This document shows positions 1 through 10,312 of a stretch of DNA of 35,315 bases, piece by piece. The DNA comes from Roseicyclus sp. (GTDB taxonomy: Bacteria; Pseudomonadota; Alphaproteobacteria; Rhodobacterales; Rhodobacteraceae). Each line of letters opens with the position of its first letter. Position 1 is the first letter of the stretch. The translations under genes and the position numbers were made by a program. Under the pieces are notes generated by a model, which was not told the DNA's origin, did no database searches, and worked only from the letters and a program-made list of their open reading frames with translations. The stretch lies in contig JAGYJU010000011.1 of the NCBI GenBank assembly GCA_018401965.1, positions 1 through 35,315 of the forward strand, given 5' to 3'.

Positions 1-180
1 CGTGCCTTCGCCGGTGACGCCGATGTAGAAGGCGACCACCACGAAGATCAGCGCGGTGCCCCAGGTCAGCGCCGGGGCCAGCCCATCCTTGGAGGTGTAG
101 ACCGCCAAAAGCAGCGCCACGAGGCTGAAGATCGCAAGAACGATCTCGGGGATCAGGATGGCAAGGTCTGCGCCGGTCAT
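1..180 (-). CDS. nuoN: NADH-quinone oxidoreductase subunit N (partial, N-terminal 60 residues)
   Basis: This is the first 60 codons of the antiporter-like proton-pumping subunit N of complex I; the rest lies beyond the left edge. The reading starts at the ATG at 180 with MTGADLAILIPEIVLAI and runs open to base 1. Two hydrophobic stretches, about residues 5-25 and 38-54, fit the first two membrane helices. It begins 9 bases after the nuoM stop, as expected for the last nuo gene of the operon. The assignment rests mainly on this position and on the hydrophobic N-terminus; too little sequence is present to see the conserved lysines and glutamate of the family. Confidence 0.88.
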   Translation of the reverse strand, partial: MTGADLAILIPEIVLAIFSLVALLLAVYTSKDGLAPALTWGTALIFVVVAFYIGVTGEGT

Positions 181-189
181 CGTGTCACC

Positions 190-1734
190 TCAGTGGTTCG
201 CTGCGACATGGGTATCGGGCACATGGGCCGCGACGGCGATGTCATATTGGGTCACGAGCGCCTCGACCGAGGGGCCGATCATGTCGGTCACAAGGCTGGG
301 ATAGACGCCCAAAAGAAGGGTCATGACGATGAGCGGCGCAAAAATCGCCTTTTCGCGGCCGGTCATGTCGGTGATGGATTTCAGGCTTTCCTTGATCAGG
401 TCGCCGAACACGACACGGCGATAGAGCCATAGCGCATAGCCCGCCGACAAGATCACGCCGGTTGCCGCCAAGGTGCCGACCCAGGTATTGACCTGGAAGA
501 CGCCGATCAACGTCAGGAATTCCCCCACGAAACCCGATGTGCCGGGCAGGCCGACATTGGCCATGGTGAAGAGCATGAAGATCGCCGCATAGGCCGGCAT
601 CCGCACCACAAGGCCGCCATAGGCATCGATGTCGCGCGTGTGCATGCGGTCATAGATCACCCCCACGCACAAGAACAGCGCGCCGGACACGAAGCCGTGG
701 CTGATCATCTGGAAAATCGCGCCATCCACGCCCTGTTGATTGGCCGCAAAGATCCCCATGGTCACGAACCCCATATGGGCGACAGAGGAATAGGCGATCA
801 GCTTTTTCATGTCTTCCTGCACCATCGCGACCAGCGAGGTGTAGATGATCGCGATGACCGACAGCCACAGCACCAAGGGCGCCATGATGTCGGAGGCGAC
901 GGGGAACATCGGCAGGCTGAAGCGCAGGAAGCCGTAGCCACCCATCTTCAGCAAGATCGCGGCCAGAACGACCGACCCCGCCGTGGGGGCCTGAACATGG
1001 GCATCGGGCAGCCAGGTGTGCACGGGCCACATCGGCATCTTGACCGCGAAGCTGGCGAAAAACGCCACCCACAACAGCGTCTGCATCCCGCCCGCGATCT
1101 GCCAGCCCATCAGGCTGATCGGGCCGGCGCTGAACTGATGCGCCAAAAGGGCGGGGATGTCGGAGGTTCCGGCATCCACATACATCGCGATCATCGCGAC
1201 CAGCATCAGCACGGACCCGAGGAAGGTGTAGAGAAAGAACTTGAAGGCGGCATAGATGCGGTCCTTGCCGCCCCAGATGCCGATGATCAGGAACATCGGG
1301 ATCAGGCCCGCCTCGAAGAACAGGTAGAACAGCACGAGATCCAGCGCCACGAAGACGCCCAGCATCAGCGTTTCCAGCACCAGCATCGCGATCATGTATT
1401 CCTTGACGCGGTGGGTGACACCCCAGCAGGACGCGATGGTGATCGGCATGAGAAAGGTGGTCAGCAGCACGAACAGCACGGAAATGCCATCGACGCCCAC
1501 CTTGTAGGTCAGCCCGAACAGCCATTCGGATTGCTCGACCAGCTGGAACCCGGTGTCATTGGGGTCGAATTCCACCAGCAAGGCCAGCGAAATCAGGAAG
1601 GTCGCCGTAGTCGCGGCCAGCGCAAGGCGCTTGGCGTTCAGCTGTGCCGCGGCATCATCACCACGCAGGAACACACCAAGGATCACCGCCGCGACAAGCG
1701 GCAGGAACGTGACGATGGAAAGCAGGTTGTCCAT
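190..1734 (-). CDS. nuoM: NADH-quinone oxidoreductase subunit M
   Basis: NuoM is one of the three antiporter-like membrane subunits that carry protons in complex I. The 514-residue product has the usual length and about 14 hydrophobic segments. Residues known to matter in the family are visible: Glu141 in [14 protein letters not shown], Lys232 in [18 protein letters not shown], and Lys263 in [12 protein letters not shown], corresponding to E. coli Glu144, Lys234 and Lys265. The broken-helix region around VQAPTAGSV is intact. It starts 9 bases after the nuoL stop and ends 9 bases before the nuoN start, so it is in the middle of a tightly packed operon. No anomaly is seen. Confidence 0.97.
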   Translation of the reverse strand: MDNLLSIVTFLPLVAAVILGVFLRGDDAAAQLNAKRLALAATTATFLISLALLVEFDPNDTGFQLVEQSEWLFGLTYKVGVDGISVLFVLLTTFLMPITIASCWGVTHRVKEYMIAMLVLETLMLGVFVALDLVLFYLFFEAGLIPMFLIIGIWGGKDRIYAAFKFFLYTFLGSVLMLVAMIAMYVDAGTSDIPALLAHQFSAGPISLMGWQIAGGMQTLLWVAFFASFAVKMPMWPVHTWLPDAHVQAPTAGSVVLAAILLKMGGYGFLRFSLPMFPVASDIMAPLVLWLSVIAIIYTSLVAMVQEDMKKLIAYSSVAHMGFVTMGIFAANQQGVDGAIFQMISHGFVSGALFLCVGVIYDRMHTRDIDAYGGLVVRMPAYAAIFMLFTMANVGLPGTSGFVGEFLTLIGVFQVNTWVGTLAATGVILSAGYALWLYRRVVFGDLIKESLKSITDMTGREKAIFAPLIVMTLLLGVYPSLVTDMIGPSVEALVTQYDIAVAAHVPDTHVAANH

Positions 1735-1743
1735 GGGTCTCTC

Positions 1744-3847
1744 TCAGCCTCCGGCGCGCAAGCTTACCCATGTGACGAGGACGACGATCCCCATCACCAT
1801 GGCGAAGGCATAGGTAAAGATGTAGCCGGATTGCGCCCGGCCCGCGAGGCGGGTGAAAAACGGGATGATCCCCATCGCCAGCCCGTTGATGCCGCCATCT
1901 ATGATCGTGCCATCGCCGGTTTTCCACAGCATCCGCCCCAGCGCACGGGCGGGGCGCAGGAACAGGAAGGCGTAGATTTCATCGAAATACCACTTGTTCA
2001 GCAGGAACAGGTAGAGCGGGCGCTGGTTCTCGGCCAGGCGGCGCGGCAGCGAGGGGTTCACGATGTAGAACCAGAAGGCCGCCACAAAGCCGAGGATCAT
2101 GGCAAAGAATGGGCTCCACTTCACCCATTTTGGCACTTCATGGGCTTCGTTGAGAATATCGTTGTCCGGGGCGGCATGGATCGCGCCCTGCCCCGGTGCG
2201 CCGGTCAGGATGTAATGCGCATAGGCCGCATCACCGCCATGGTCGGCATCCGCCGCAGCCTCGGTGGCGTGGCTGTCGGTGGCCGTATCCGCATGGTCGC
2301 CTTCGACGGCATAGGGCACGCCAAAGAACCGCCCGACGCTGTCGGTGTGACCGAAAAAGGAATTATACCACACGGCACCCGAGAATACCGCGCCCACGGC
2401 CAAGGCCCCCAGCGGCACCAGCATGGTCAGCGGGCTTTCATGGGCGTGATCATGGGTGTGCTTGTTGCCGCGCGCCTCGCCAAAGAAGGTCAGGAACATC
2501 AGCCGCCAGCTGTAGAAGCTGGTGAACACGGCGGCAACGATCAGCATCCAAAACGCGAACTGGCCCAGGTCGCCGCCAAAGGCAAAGGCGGATTCAACCA
2601 CGGCATCCTTGGAAAAGAACCCGGCAAAGCCGAAATAGGTGGTGGGGATGCCGACGCCGGTAATGGCCAGCGTGCCGATCATCATCGCCGCAAAGGTCAG
2701 CGGGATCTTTTTGCGCAGGCCACCGTAATTGCGCATGTCCTGTTCATGATGCATCGCGTGGATGACCGACCCCGCGCCCAGAAACAGCATCGCCTTGAAG
2801 AAGGCGTGGGTGAACAGGTGGAACATGGCCACCGAATAGACCCCCACACCGGCGGCCACGAACATGTAGCCCAGCTGCGACATGGTCGAATAGGCGATCA
2901 CGCGCTTGATGTCGTTTTGCACCAGGCCGATCGTGGCCGCGACAAAGGCGGTCAGCGCGCCGACGATGATGATGAAATTGCCCGCATAGGGCGCGTATTC
3001 GATCAGCGGCGACATCCGGCACACAAGGAACACGCCCGCCGTGACCATGGTGGCCGCGTGGATCAGCGCCGACACGGGCGTCGGCCCCTCCATCGCGTCG
3101 GGCAACCAAGTGTGCAGGAACAATTGCGCCGATTTCCCCATCGCGCCGACAAAAAGCAGCATGGCGATGGTATTGGCCGCGTTCAGGTCCATCCCCAGGA
3201 ACGGGATGGTCATTTCGGCAAATTCCGCGCCCATCGGCAGGATCACGTCGAACTGGATCTGAATCCGCCATCCAGTAGAGCGCGAAGATGCCCAGCAAGA
3301 ACCCGAAATCGCCCACCCGGTTGACGATGAAGGCCTTCATCGCGGCAGCCCCCGCGGATGGCTTGCGGAAATAGAAGCCGATCAACAGGTAGGACGCCAC
3401 CCCCACACCTTCCCAGCCAAAGAACAGCTGCAACAGGTTGTCGGCGGTCACCAGCATCAGCATCGCGAAGGTGAAGAACGACAGGTAGGCAAAGAACCGG
3501 GGCCGGTAGCTTTCGCCTTCCTTGAAATTCTCGTCATGCGCCATGTAGCCGAAGGAATACAGGTGCACGAGCGCCGAGACGCTCGTGATCACGATCAGCA
3601 TGATGGCGGTCAGCCGGTCGATGCGGATCGCCCAGTCGGTGAACAGCGTGCCGCTTTCGATCCAGGTGAACAACGACCGCGTGGTGGTTTCACCGTCAAA
3701 GCCCAGGAACACCACCCAGGACAACAGGCATGACAGGAACAACAGCGCCGTGGCCGCAACCTGTGCGCCGGTCTGGCCGATGAAGCGCCAGCCGAACCCC
3801 GCGACAAGCGCGCCGACCAGCGGGGCAAACAGAAGGATCGTTTCCAT
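1744..3847 (-). CDS. nuoL: NADH-quinone oxidoreductase subunit L, interrupted by a one-base frameshift near 3260
   Basis: NuoL is the distal proton-pumping antiporter-like subunit of complex I with the long lateral helix at its C-terminus. The first 196 codons ([12 protein letters not shown] to FALYWMADS) read in one frame, with Glu146 in [13 protein letters not shown]. The rest ([13 protein letters not shown] to the stop) reads in another. Dropping the T at 3260 joins them in-frame as [14 protein letters not shown], giving 700 residues, the usual length. The downstream part has intact [21 protein letters not shown] and [11 protein letters not shown] motifs. As written the gene would make a truncated NuoL, which should disable proton pumping by this arm. 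With the rest of the operon intact, an indel error is the simplest explanation. It starts 5 bases after the nuoK stop. Confidence 0.93.
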
Positions 3848-3852
3848 GTGCC

Positions 3853-4161
3853 TCAGCCCTTCATGTTCGAGACATCTTCGACCGCGATCGTGCCACGTTT
3901 GCGGAAGAAACAGACAAGGATCGCAAGGCCGATCGCAGCCTCTGCGGCGGCGACGGTCAGGACGAACAGGGTGAACACCTGCCCCGTCAGATCACCCAGG
4001 AAGGCCGAAAAGGCGACCAGGTTGATGTTGACCGACAACAGCATCAACTCGATCGACATCAAGATGACGATGACGTTCTTGCGGTTCAGAAAGATGCCGA
4101 AGATGCCGATCACGAAAAGTGCGGCCGCCACCGACAGGTAATGTTCAAGTCCGATCGTCAT
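3853..4161 (-). CDS. nuoK: NADH-quinone oxidoreductase subunit K
   Basis: NuoK is a small membrane subunit of complex I in the proton path, homologous to MrpC. The product has 102 residues and three helices. The two buried glutamates of the family are present: Glu38 in [11 protein letters not shown] and Glu74 in [12 protein letters not shown] chose the ATG at 4161 (MTIGLEHYL) because it matches the family start and has GGAGGG a few bases upstream; the in-frame TTG at 4176 would place the ribosome binding site inside the gene. It follows nuoJ after a 90-base spacer that shows nothing obvious and precedes nuoL by 5 bases. Confidence 0.97.
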   Translation of the reverse strand: MTIGLEHYLSVAAALFVIGIFGIFLNRKNVIVILMSIELMLLSVNINLVAFSAFLGDLTGQVFTLFVLTVAAAEAAIGLAILVCFFRKRGTIAVEDVSNMKG

Positions 4162-4251
4162 GTCGTCCCTCCGCAAGGTCTTGGGCCCTGCATGGTCTGT
4201 TCTTGTGGCCCGGCGTCACAACGCAAGGCCCGGTGGTCTGGTGGCGGGGGC

Positions 4252-4866
4252 CTAAAGCCCCTGCCCCGGTTTCACATCCTTGAGTTCCATCGCGGTCTTG
4301 GGGTCGCGCATCATCTGGGCGATCACATCCTGGCGTTTGACATCGGCGCGGTGGCGCAACGTCAGAACGATCGCCCCGATCATGGCGACCAAAAGGATCA
4401 GGCCAGACAGTTGGAACACCAGGAAATAGCGGTCATACAGGATCAGGCCCAAGGCTTGCGTGTTATGCGCCTGGTCCAGCGGCGGCGTCGGGTTGCCCAG
4501 GCGCGCGTCGATGCCTTGGGAAAATTCCCAGGTCCCGAAAGCCAGGCCAAGCTGCATCAGCAACACGACCCCGATCAGCCCGGCCAAGGGCATGTATTTC
4601 GACATTTCGGCCTTGAGTTCGGCGAAATCGATGTCGAGCATCATGACCACGAACAGGAACAACACCGCGACCGCGCCGACATAGACGATGATGAGCAGCA
4701 TCGCGACGAATTCCGCCCCGATCAGCACGAACAGGCCCGCGCCCGACAGGAAGGACAAGATCAGCCACAACACCGAATGCACCGGGTTGCGCGCCATGAC
4801 GGTCATCAGCCCCCCGGCCAAGAGCACCACGGAAAACAGGTAAAAGGTGAAATCCGCCACGGTCAT
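4252..4866 (-). CDS. nuoJ: NADH-quinone oxidoreductase subunit J
   Basis: NuoJ is a membrane subunit of complex I homologous to the MrpA C-terminal part and next to the quinone-proximal proton channel. The 204-residue product begins [12 protein letters not shown] and has five hydrophobic segments. The conserved [11 protein letters not shown] stretch (helix 2) and the helix 3 region [25 protein letters not shown], with its pi-bulge tyrosine (IIVYVGA), are clear. The C-terminal ~50 residues are soluble and charged. It starts 1 base after the stop of the carboxymuconolactone-decarboxylase-like gene, suggesting translational coupling with it. Confidence 0.97.
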   Translation of the reverse strand: MTVADFTFYLFSVVLLAGGLMTVMARNPVHSVLWLILSFLSGAGLFVLIGAEFVAMLLIIVYVGAVAVLFLFVVMMLDIDFAELKAEMSKYMPLAGLIGVVLLMQLGLAFGTWEFSQGIDARLGNPTPPLDQAHNTQALGLILYDRYFLVFQLSGLILLVAMIGAIVLTLRHRADVKRQDVIAQMMRDPKTAMELKDVKPGQGL

Positions 4867-4867
4867 C

Positions 4868-5284
4868 TCAGGCTTTTCCTTCCGCGTCCAACGCCTCGGT
4901 CGCCAGTTCCATTGCCTTGTTCATCGCGGGCACACCGCCAAAGAGCGCGGCCAGCCCGATGGTTTCGGCGATCTCTTGCTTGGTTGCACCGGCCGCCACC
5001 GCATGGCGCACGGTCAGGCGGATCTGCGGCTCGGCCACGGCGCCTTGTATGGTCAGGCCCAGCAGGGTCAACAGCAGCCGCGTCTTGGCCTCCAACCCGT
5101 CGGGGTTGAACTGCTTGCCCAAAAACGCCTCGAGCATTTCGGCGGGCACGGTGGGCCAGAGCTTGTCCAGGGTGCCGGGCGTGAAACTGGCCATCGCCGG
5201 GTTCAGCGACTTGACCCAAGCCTCGGACATGTCCTGGGTCTGGCGCATCAACGCCTCGAAGGGGTTTGTGGGGGTGTCGGTCAT
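4868..5284 (-). CDS. Carboxymuconolactone decarboxylase (CMD)-family protein inside the nuo operon
   Basis: A 138-residue cytosolic, helical protein starting [15 protein letters not shown]. Residues about 45-130 resemble the CMD/AhpD fold: [37 protein letters not shown] fits the pattern of arginine-histidine followed by AxxxGAT-x-xEI. The protein has no cysteine at all, so it cannot use the CxxC peroxidase chemistry of AhpD; it could be a decarboxylase-like or structural member. The start ATG overlaps the nuoI stop (ATGA), and nuoJ begins 1 base after its own stop. This tight coupling suggests a role linked to complex I assembly or quinone handling, but that is inference from position only. 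Confidence 0.82.
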   Translation of the reverse strand: MTDTPTNPFEALMRQTQDMSEAWVKSLNPAMASFTPGTLDKLWPTVPAEMLEAFLGKQFNPDGLEAKTRLLLTLLGLTIQGAVAEPQIRLTVRHAVAAGATKQEIAETIGLAALFGGVPAMNKAMELATEALDAEGKA

Positions 5285-5775
5285 CGGTAGGGCGCATCCA
5301 GTTCGAGATTGCGGGCAATCGCCGCTTCCCAGCGCTCGCCGTTTTCCAGCAGCTTGGTCTTGTCGTAGTACAGTTCTTCGCGGGTTTCGGTCGCGAATTC
5401 GAAATTCGGGCCTTCGACGATGGCATCGACCGGGCAGGCCTCTTGGCAGAAGCCGCAATAGATGCATTTCGTCATGTCGATGTCGTAGCGCGTCGTGCGG
5501 CGCGACCCGTCTTCGCGCGGTTCGGCATCGATGGTGATGGCCTGCGCCGGGCAGATCGCCTCGCACAGTTTGCACGCGATGCAGCGTTCCTCGCCATTGG
5601 GGTAGCGGCGCAGCGCGTGTTCGCCGCGGAACCGGGGCGACAGCGGCCCCTTTTCATGCGGATAGTTGATCGTGACCTTGGGGGCGAAGAAATACTTCAT
5701 CCCCAGTTTGAAGCCCGCGAATATATCGGCCAGCAGGAAATACTTGGCGGCGCGGGTATAGTCGAATTGTGTCAT
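5281..5775 (-). CDS. nuoI: NADH-quinone oxidoreductase subunit I (two 4Fe-4S ferredoxin-like)
   Basis: NuoI carries clusters N6a and N6b, which pass electrons toward N2 in NuoB. The 164-residue protein starts at the ATG at 5775 ([13 protein letters not shown]), in line with the family; a longer open frame upstream overlaps nuoH and lacks family similarity. Two CxxCxxCxxxCP motifs are visible: Cys65, 68, 71, 75 ([12 protein letters not shown]) and Cys104, 107, 110, 114 ([12 protein letters not shown]). The amphipathic N-terminus followed by [19 protein letters not shown] is typical. It starts 1 base after the nuoH stop and overlaps the next gene by 4 bases. Confidence 0.98.
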   Translation of the reverse strand: MTQFDYTRAAKYFLLADIFAGFKLGMKYFFAPKVTINYPHEKGPLSPRFRGEHALRRYPNGEERCIACKLCEAICPAQAITIDAEPREDGSRRTTRYDIDMTKCIYCGFCQEACPVDAIVEGPNFEFATETREELYYDKTKLLENGERWEAAIARNLELDAPYR

Positions 5776-5776
5776 C

Positions 5777-6814
5777 TTAGACCCCGATCGCCCAGCGGGC
5801 ATAAGCGCCGCCGAACAGTTCGAATTTCGCCGCGAAAGCCACCAGAACCACCCAGGCAAGGCTGAAGGGCAAGAACACCTTCCAACCCAGCCGCATCAGC
5901 TGGTCATAGCGGTAGCGCGGCACGATGGCCTTCACCATGGCGAAGAGGAAAAAGAAGAACGCCATCTTGGCAATCATCCACAACGGGCTGTCGGGGATGA
6001 ACGGGATGGGCGACAGCCAACCGCCAAAGAACAAGAGCGTGATCAGCGCGCACATCAGGAAGATGGCGATGTATTCCCCCGCCATGAACAACAGGAAGGG
6101 CGTCGAGGAATATTCCACCTGGTAGCCTGCCACCAGTTCGGATTCCGCCTCGGGCAGATCGAAGGGCGGCCGGTTGGTTTCCGCCAGCGCCGAGATGAAG
6201 AACAGGAACACCATCGGGAAATGCGGCAACCAATACCAGCCGAACAGGCCCCAGCCGGTATCTTGCGCGTTCACGATGGCGCCGAAATTCAGCGACCCGG
6301 TGGAAATCACCACGCCGATGATGATCAGGCCGATCGACACTTCGTAGGAAATCATCTGCGCCGCAGACCGCAACGAGCCAAGGAACGGGTATTTGGAGTT
6401 CGACGCCCAACCGCCCATGATCACGCCATAGACCTCGAGCGAGGACATGGCGAAGACATAGAGAATGGCGACGTTGATGTCCGCCAGCACCCAGGTGTCG
6501 TTGAACGGAATGACCGCCCAGGCGATGACGGCCAGAACGAAACTGGTCATCGGCGCCAACAGGAACACCGGGCGGTCGGCCCCCGCCGGGATCACCACCT
6601 CTTTGACGATGTATTTCAAGGCGTCGGCCACGGTTTGCAGCAAGCCGAAGATGCCCACCACGTTCGGGCCCCGCCGCATCATCACGGCTGCCCAGATCTT
6701 TCGGTCGCCGTAGACGAGGAACAAGAGGCTGACCATGACGAAGCCGATCACGAGCAGGCTTTGCGCCGCCATGATGGTCATCAGGCCCAGCGTGGTCGAA
6801 AAGAAGCCGTCCAT
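5777..6814 (-). CDS. nuoH: NADH-quinone oxidoreductase subunit H
   Basis: NuoH (ND1) forms the membrane side of the quinone-binding chamber. The 345-residue product has eight or more hydrophobic helices and the characteristic sequences [35 protein letters not shown] (loop at about residues 205-225) and [14 protein letters not shown], where conserved glutamates line the quinone cavity. The C-terminal [17 protein letters not shown] is also standard. It lies 10 bases after the stop of a small lipoprotein gene and 1 base before nuoI. No anomaly is seen. Confidence 0.98.
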   Translation of the reverse strand: MDGFFSTTLGLMTIMAAQSLLVIGFVMVSLLFLVYGDRKIWAAVMMRRGPNVVGIFGLLQTVADALKYIVKEVVIPAGADRPVFLLAPMTSFVLAVIAWAVIPFNDTWVLADINVAILYVFAMSSLEVYGVIMGGWASNSKYPFLGSLRSAAQMISYEVSIGLIIIGVVISTGSLNFGAIVNAQDTGWGLFGWYWLPHFPMVFLFFISALAETNRPPFDLPEAESELVAGYQVEYSSTPFLLFMAGEYIAIFLMCALITLLFFGGWLSPIPFIPDSPLWMIAKMAFFFFLFAMVKAIVPRYRYDQLMRLGWKVFLPFSLAWVVLVAFAAKFELFGGAYARWAIGV

Positions 6815-6824
6815 GGGTCGTCCC

Positions 6825-7226
6825 TCAAACCGTCGGTATTCCCTGATCGGCGCATGCGGCCGCTACGACTTCTGCATCGAGCGTCTGCAACCCCCGAGGG
6901 AGCGCCGGCGAAATGGTGTAAACCGCATCTGCCGTCCAAACGCCACCCTGTTCCTGCACATTTGTGCGGACATGTCGCGCAAAGCCGAAGCCGCGGATAA
7001 GGGCGTATTGCGCAGCCGCGCAGCGCGCGTAAGCGGCCACGTCGTCGCGGGTTGTCGCACCTGTCATCTGAACCTGAAAATTCACCAGGTCATCATCCAG
7101 CAGACGGGTCTGAACCCCGTCATGGCTGGCGGGGGCGGTCCCCTCTGCGCCTGCGCAGGCCGCAAGGGACAGGGTTATCGCGCACAGGCCCGACAGGGCC
7201 AAGGTGCCGCCCCAGCTGGGCCGCAT
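6825..7226 (-). CDS. Predicted lipoprotein between nuoG and nuoH, function unknown
   Basis: A 133-residue predicted lipoprotein. The N-terminus has a basic start (MRPSWGG), a hydrophobic core and the lipobox LSLAAC with the lipidated cysteine at residue 24. The mature part is small, contains two cysteines (in YARCAAA and VAAACADQG) and a region [23 protein letters not shown] recognise no domain. The ATG at 7226 has GGAG eight bases upstream, inside the end of nuoG; a GTG at 7235 overlapping the nuoG stop (GTGA) is possible but has no spaced ribosome binding site. Its place between nuoG and nuoH suggests co-expression with complex I. A periplasm-facing lipoprotein could help membrane-arm assembly, but nothing in the sequence proves it. 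Confidence 0.75.
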   Translation of the reverse strand: MRPSWGGTLALSGLCAITLSLAACAGAEGTAPASHDGVQTRLLDDDLVNFQVQMTGATTRDDVAAYARCAAAQYALIRGFGFARHVRTNVQEQGGVWTADAVYTISPALPRGLQTLDAEVVAAACADQGIPTV

Positions 7227-7231
7227 GGCAA

Positions 7232-9253
7232 TCACTCCGCCGCGATCTTGGTCTCGGCACGGGCCTTGGCGCGCGCCGACAAATCCGCCATCAGCGCCGA
7301 GGCGCGGGTGATCGGGTTGGTCAGGAAATGATCGGCAATGGCGTTGACGAAACTCGCATCGCCCAGAGGACCAAGCGGCAAACCCGGCCCCGCATTTTCC
7401 GGCACCTCGTCGATCATCGCCAGATGCGGCACATCCTTGACCAGAGCGCGGCGCAATTCGCCCAGCGTGGTCCAGGGCTGGGTCGCGCCGATCTCGGGCG
7501 ACAGGGCGCGCAGGATCGCCCAGTTTTCCTTGGCCTCGCCCGGCGGGAAACCTGCCCGCAATGCCAGTTGCGGCCGGCCCTCGGTGTTGACGAAGACGCC
7601 CTGTTCCTCGGTATAGGCGGCAGCGGGCAGGATCAGGTCGGCGCGGTGGGCGCCCCGGTCGCCATGGCTGCCCTGGTAGATCACGAAGGCACCGGGGGCG
7701 ATGTCGATTTCATCGGCCCCAAGGTTATAGATCACATCCGCCCCGTCCACGGCAGCGGCAAGCCCGCCTTCGGTCACGGCGCCCACATCCATCGCGCCGA
7801 CACGGGCAGCGGCGCTGTGCAGAACCAACAGGCGTGATCCGCTTTCGGCGGCAACCTGCATCGCATGGGCCAGAACCGCCGCGCCATCGGCCTCGCGCAG
7901 CGCGCCCTGGCCGATGATCACGAGGCTGTCGACACCATCGGCGGTGGTGTGCTTGGCGCCGATCTGTGCGGCCAGGGCGGCACGGTCCGTGCCGAGATGG
8001 GCATACTCATAGGTCAGATCGACCGCCTGGCCGATCAGGCTGACCTGTGCACCTTTCAACCAGGCCTTGCGGATGCGCGCGTTCAGAACCGGTGCCTCGG
8101 TCCGGGGGTTGGTGCCGATCAGCAAGATCGCGCGGGCGCTGTCGATGTCTTCGACCGAGGCCGTACCGACATAGGCCGCGCGATTGCCCGCGGGCAATTT
8201 GGCACCATCGGTGCGGCATTCGACGACACCGCCCTGCCCTTCGACCAGCTGTTTCAGCGCATAGACCGCCTCGACCGGGGCCAGATCCCCGACCAGGCCG
8301 GCCAATTTGGTGGCGCCCTTGATCTTGGCACCGGCAAGGGTCAGCGCCTCGGCCCAGGTGGCCGGGCGCAGTTTGCCATTGGCCCGGATATAGGGGCGAT
8401 CGAGCCGCTGGCGGCGCAACCCGTCCCAGACATAGCGGGATTTGTCCGACAGCCATTCCTCGTTCACGCCGTCATGGTTGCGCGGCAGGATGCGCATGAC
8501 TTCGCGGCCCTTGGTGTCGATGCGGATATTGGACCCCAGCGCATCCATCACGTCGATGGATTCGGTCTTGGTCAATTCCCAGGGGCGCGCGGTAAAGGAA
8601 TAGGGCTTGTTGGTCAGCGCGCCCACCGGGCAAAGATCGACGATATTGCCCTGCAATTCCGACGCCAGCGTCTGCCCGAGATAGGAGGTGATTTCCGAAT
8701 CCTCGCCGCGCCCGGTCTGGCCCATTTCGGGCACGCCCGCGACCTCGGTGATGAAGCGCACGCAGCGGGTGCAGGAAATGCAGCGCGTCATCGCGGTGCC
8801 GACCAGCGGGCCAAGGTCCATGTTGTCAGAGGCCCGCTTGGGTTCGCGGTAGCGCGAGAAATCGACGCCGTAAGCCATGGCCTGGTCTTGCAGATCGCAT
8901 TCGCCGCCCTGGTCGCAGATCGGGCAATCCAGCGGATGGTTGATCAGCAGGAACTCCATCACGCCCTCGCGGGCCTTTTTCACCATGGGCGAATTGGTTT
9001 TCACCACCGGCGGCTGGCCTTCGGGACCAGGGCGCAGATCGCGCACCTGCATCGCGCAAGAGGCGGCGGGTTTGGGCGGGCCGCCCACGACCTCGACCAG
9101 GCACATCCGGCAATTGCCCGCGATGGACAGCCGTTCGTGGTAGCAAAAGCGCGGGATCTCGACCCCGGCCTGTTCGCAGGCCTGGATCAGGGTCATCGCG
9201 GGGTCGACCTCGACCTCCCGGCCGTCGATGATGATTTTGCGCAGGTCGGTCAT
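7232..9253 (-). CDS. nuoG: NADH-quinone oxidoreductase subunit G
   Basis: NuoG is the large Fe-S subunit of the NADH-oxidising arm. The 673-residue protein starts at the ATG at 9253 ([15 protein letters not shown]), with GAGGAAGGA 8 bases upstream. Ligands seen: the 2Fe-2S cluster N1b at Cys37, 48, 51, 66; the His-ligated 4Fe-4S cluster N5 at His106, Cys110, 113, 119 ([14 protein letters not shown]); and cluster N4 at Cys158, 161, 164, 208. The C-terminal two-thirds is the molybdopterin-oxidoreductase-like domain without visible metal ligands, as usual for this subunit. The extra N7 motif of E. coli is not seen, in line with other alphaproteobacteria. It is preceded by a DUF5333-type gene and followed by a small lipoprotein gene. 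Confidence 0.98.
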   Translation of the reverse strand: MTDLRKIIIDGREVEVDPAMTLIQACEQAGVEIPRFCYHERLSIAGNCRMCLVEVVGGPPKPAASCAMQVRDLRPGPEGQPPVVKTNSPMVKKAREGVMEFLLINHPLDCPICDQGGECDLQDQAMAYGVDFSRYREPKRASDNMDLGPLVGTAMTRCISCTRCVRFITEVAGVPEMGQTGRGEDSEITSYLGQTLASELQGNIVDLCPVGALTNKPYSFTARPWELTKTESIDVMDALGSNIRIDTKGREVMRILPRNHDGVNEEWLSDKSRYVWDGLRRQRLDRPYIRANGKLRPATWAEALTLAGAKIKGATKLAGLVGDLAPVEAVYALKQLVEGQGGVVECRTDGAKLPAGNRAAYVGTASVEDIDSARAILLIGTNPRTEAPVLNARIRKAWLKGAQVSLIGQAVDLTYEYAHLGTDRAALAAQIGAKHTTADGVDSLVIIGQGALREADGAAVLAHAMQVAAESGSRLLVLHSAAARVGAMDVGAVTEGGLAAAVDGADVIYNLGADEIDIAPGAFVIYQGSHGDRGAHRADLILPAAAYTEEQGVFVNTEGRPQLALRAGFPPGEAKENWAILRALSPEIGATQPWTTLGELRRALVKDVPHLAMIDEVPENAGPGLPLGPLGDASFVNAIADHFLTNPITRASALMADLSARAKARAETKIAAE

Positions 9254-9331
9254 GGGGTGCGGTCCTTCCTCGGGCGCGGGCGACTTGGTACAGATACGCG
9301 TCACCCGACGCATTCGCGGTTCGCGCTGCTT

Positions 9332-9769
9332 TTAGCCCCCTCGAAGCAGTCTGCCAATGGGCGAACCGGCGGCGATTTCGTCGCGCCCCACGCGACAGGC
9401 ACCCTCTGCGTCATCATCCGACAAGACGCCGCGTTCGGCGAAATAGCGCCGCGCCAGCGCGATGTAGCGTTCCTGTTCGGTGTCATCCTCGACATAGGCC
9501 GTCACCTCGGCCCTGCTATAGCCCAGCGACATGGCATGGCTGGCCAAGCCAAGCAAAAAGGCGTTGGCCGCGAAATCGCGCCGATCGATGCTGGGACAGG
9601 TGCGTTCGACATGCCGCCCGATGGTGATCACCAACAGCCCGTTGTGCAGCCTGTCGTCATTGCGCAGCGCATCGAACGGGTCGGCCCGCGCGCTGCCTAG
9701 CGCCGTCAACAAGCCGGTGGCCATCACCAAAAGCGAAATCGCCATCACCTTTGCATAGGGTTTCATCAT
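9332..9769 (-). CDS. Exported DUF5333-type protein in the nuo operon
   Basis: A 145-residue protein with a signal peptide: MMKPYAKVMAIS followed by a hydrophobic run and a likely cleavage after GSARA, leaving DPFDALRNDDRLHN. The mature part has two cysteines (VERTCPS and EGACRVG) that could form a disulphide in the periplasm, and an acidic helix AEVTAYVEDDTEQERYIAL. It resembles the DUF5333 family, which I recall as being largely limited to Rhodobacteraceae; the family name is from memory and should be confirmed by a profile search. The two adjacent ATGs at 9769 and 9766 share a GAGGG site. It ends 78 bases before nuoG. Function unknown. Confidence 0.78.
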   Translation of the reverse strand: MMKPYAKVMAISLLVMATGLLTALGSARADPFDALRNDDRLHNGLLVITIGRHVERTCPSIDRRDFAANAFLLGLASHAMSLGYSRAEVTAYVEDDTEQERYIALARRYFAERGVLSDDDAEGACRVGRDEIAAGSPIGRLLRGG

Positions 9770-9896
9770 CAATGCCCTCGGTTGCCTGTGGATCCGTGCT
9801 GGGTGCACATCGGCAGATGGGGTTCGGGCCGGCGGTTATGCAATAACACCCGCCCGTCCGCGCCAGACCCTCGGCATCAGACCGCCGATCGCTCGG

Positions 9897-10166
9897 CTAG
9901 ATCCGCACATCCCAGAAGGCGACGATCATCCAGACCAGCCCGGTGATGACCACGGCCGCCAGGATCGCGTAGACCGCCGCCTCCATCTTTTCGGGGGTAT
10001 TGATCGCCAGGGCGACACCCGAGGCCGCCATCGCACCCGTCACGATCCCGAGGATCGATCCGCCGATGCCCCAGCGATAGCCAAGGATCATGCCGACGGC
10101 ACAACAGGCGATGTAGATGATCGCCAGCCCATACCAATAAAGACGCACCATACCGCGCTGCCCCAC
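9897..10166 (-). CDS. Small three-helix membrane protein in the nuo operon
   Basis: An 89-residue hydrophobic protein with three probable membrane helices: about residues 10-30 (YWYGLAIIYIACCAVGM), 35-55 (GGSILGIVTGAMAASGVALAI) and 62-85 (AAVYAILAAVVITGLVWMIV). I do not recognise the family. The start is uncertain: the GTG at 10166 has GAGG eight bases upstream, while the ATG at 10151 has no clear ribosome binding site but would give a more usual MVRLYWYGL start. The upstream gap of about 150 bases to the preceding lipoprotein gene shows nothing I can name. The position between nuoF and nuoG argues for co-transcription with complex I. Confidence 0.68.
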   Translation of the reverse strand: MGQRGMVRLYWYGLAIIYIACCAVGMILGYRWGIGGSILGIVTGAMAASGVALAINTPEKMEAAVYAILAAVVITGLVWMIVAFWDVRI

Positions 10167-10312
10167 TTACCATACCTCGAAGGCGACCTCGTTTCGCGGG
10201 TCGCACCCTTTCGAGGGCAGGATAGAGAATCAGCGCTTTTTAGGCAACTTGCCCGGGACTGCGGCCCAAACCCTGTGGCAGCATTGCCGCGCACCGCGCC
10301 GCCGGGGTCGGC

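Noticed and set aside
3240..3275. Programmed ribosomal frameshifting in nuoL
   Set aside because: No slippery heptamer or strong downstream structure is visible, and nuoL is not known to use frameshifting. A single-base error is simpler.
640..3324. An 894-codon open frame on the plus strand opposite nuoM and nuoL
   Set aside because: It is antisense to two conserved complex I genes, is extremely rich in His, Gln, Arg and Gly, and shows no domain. It is a by-product of GC-rich codon use.
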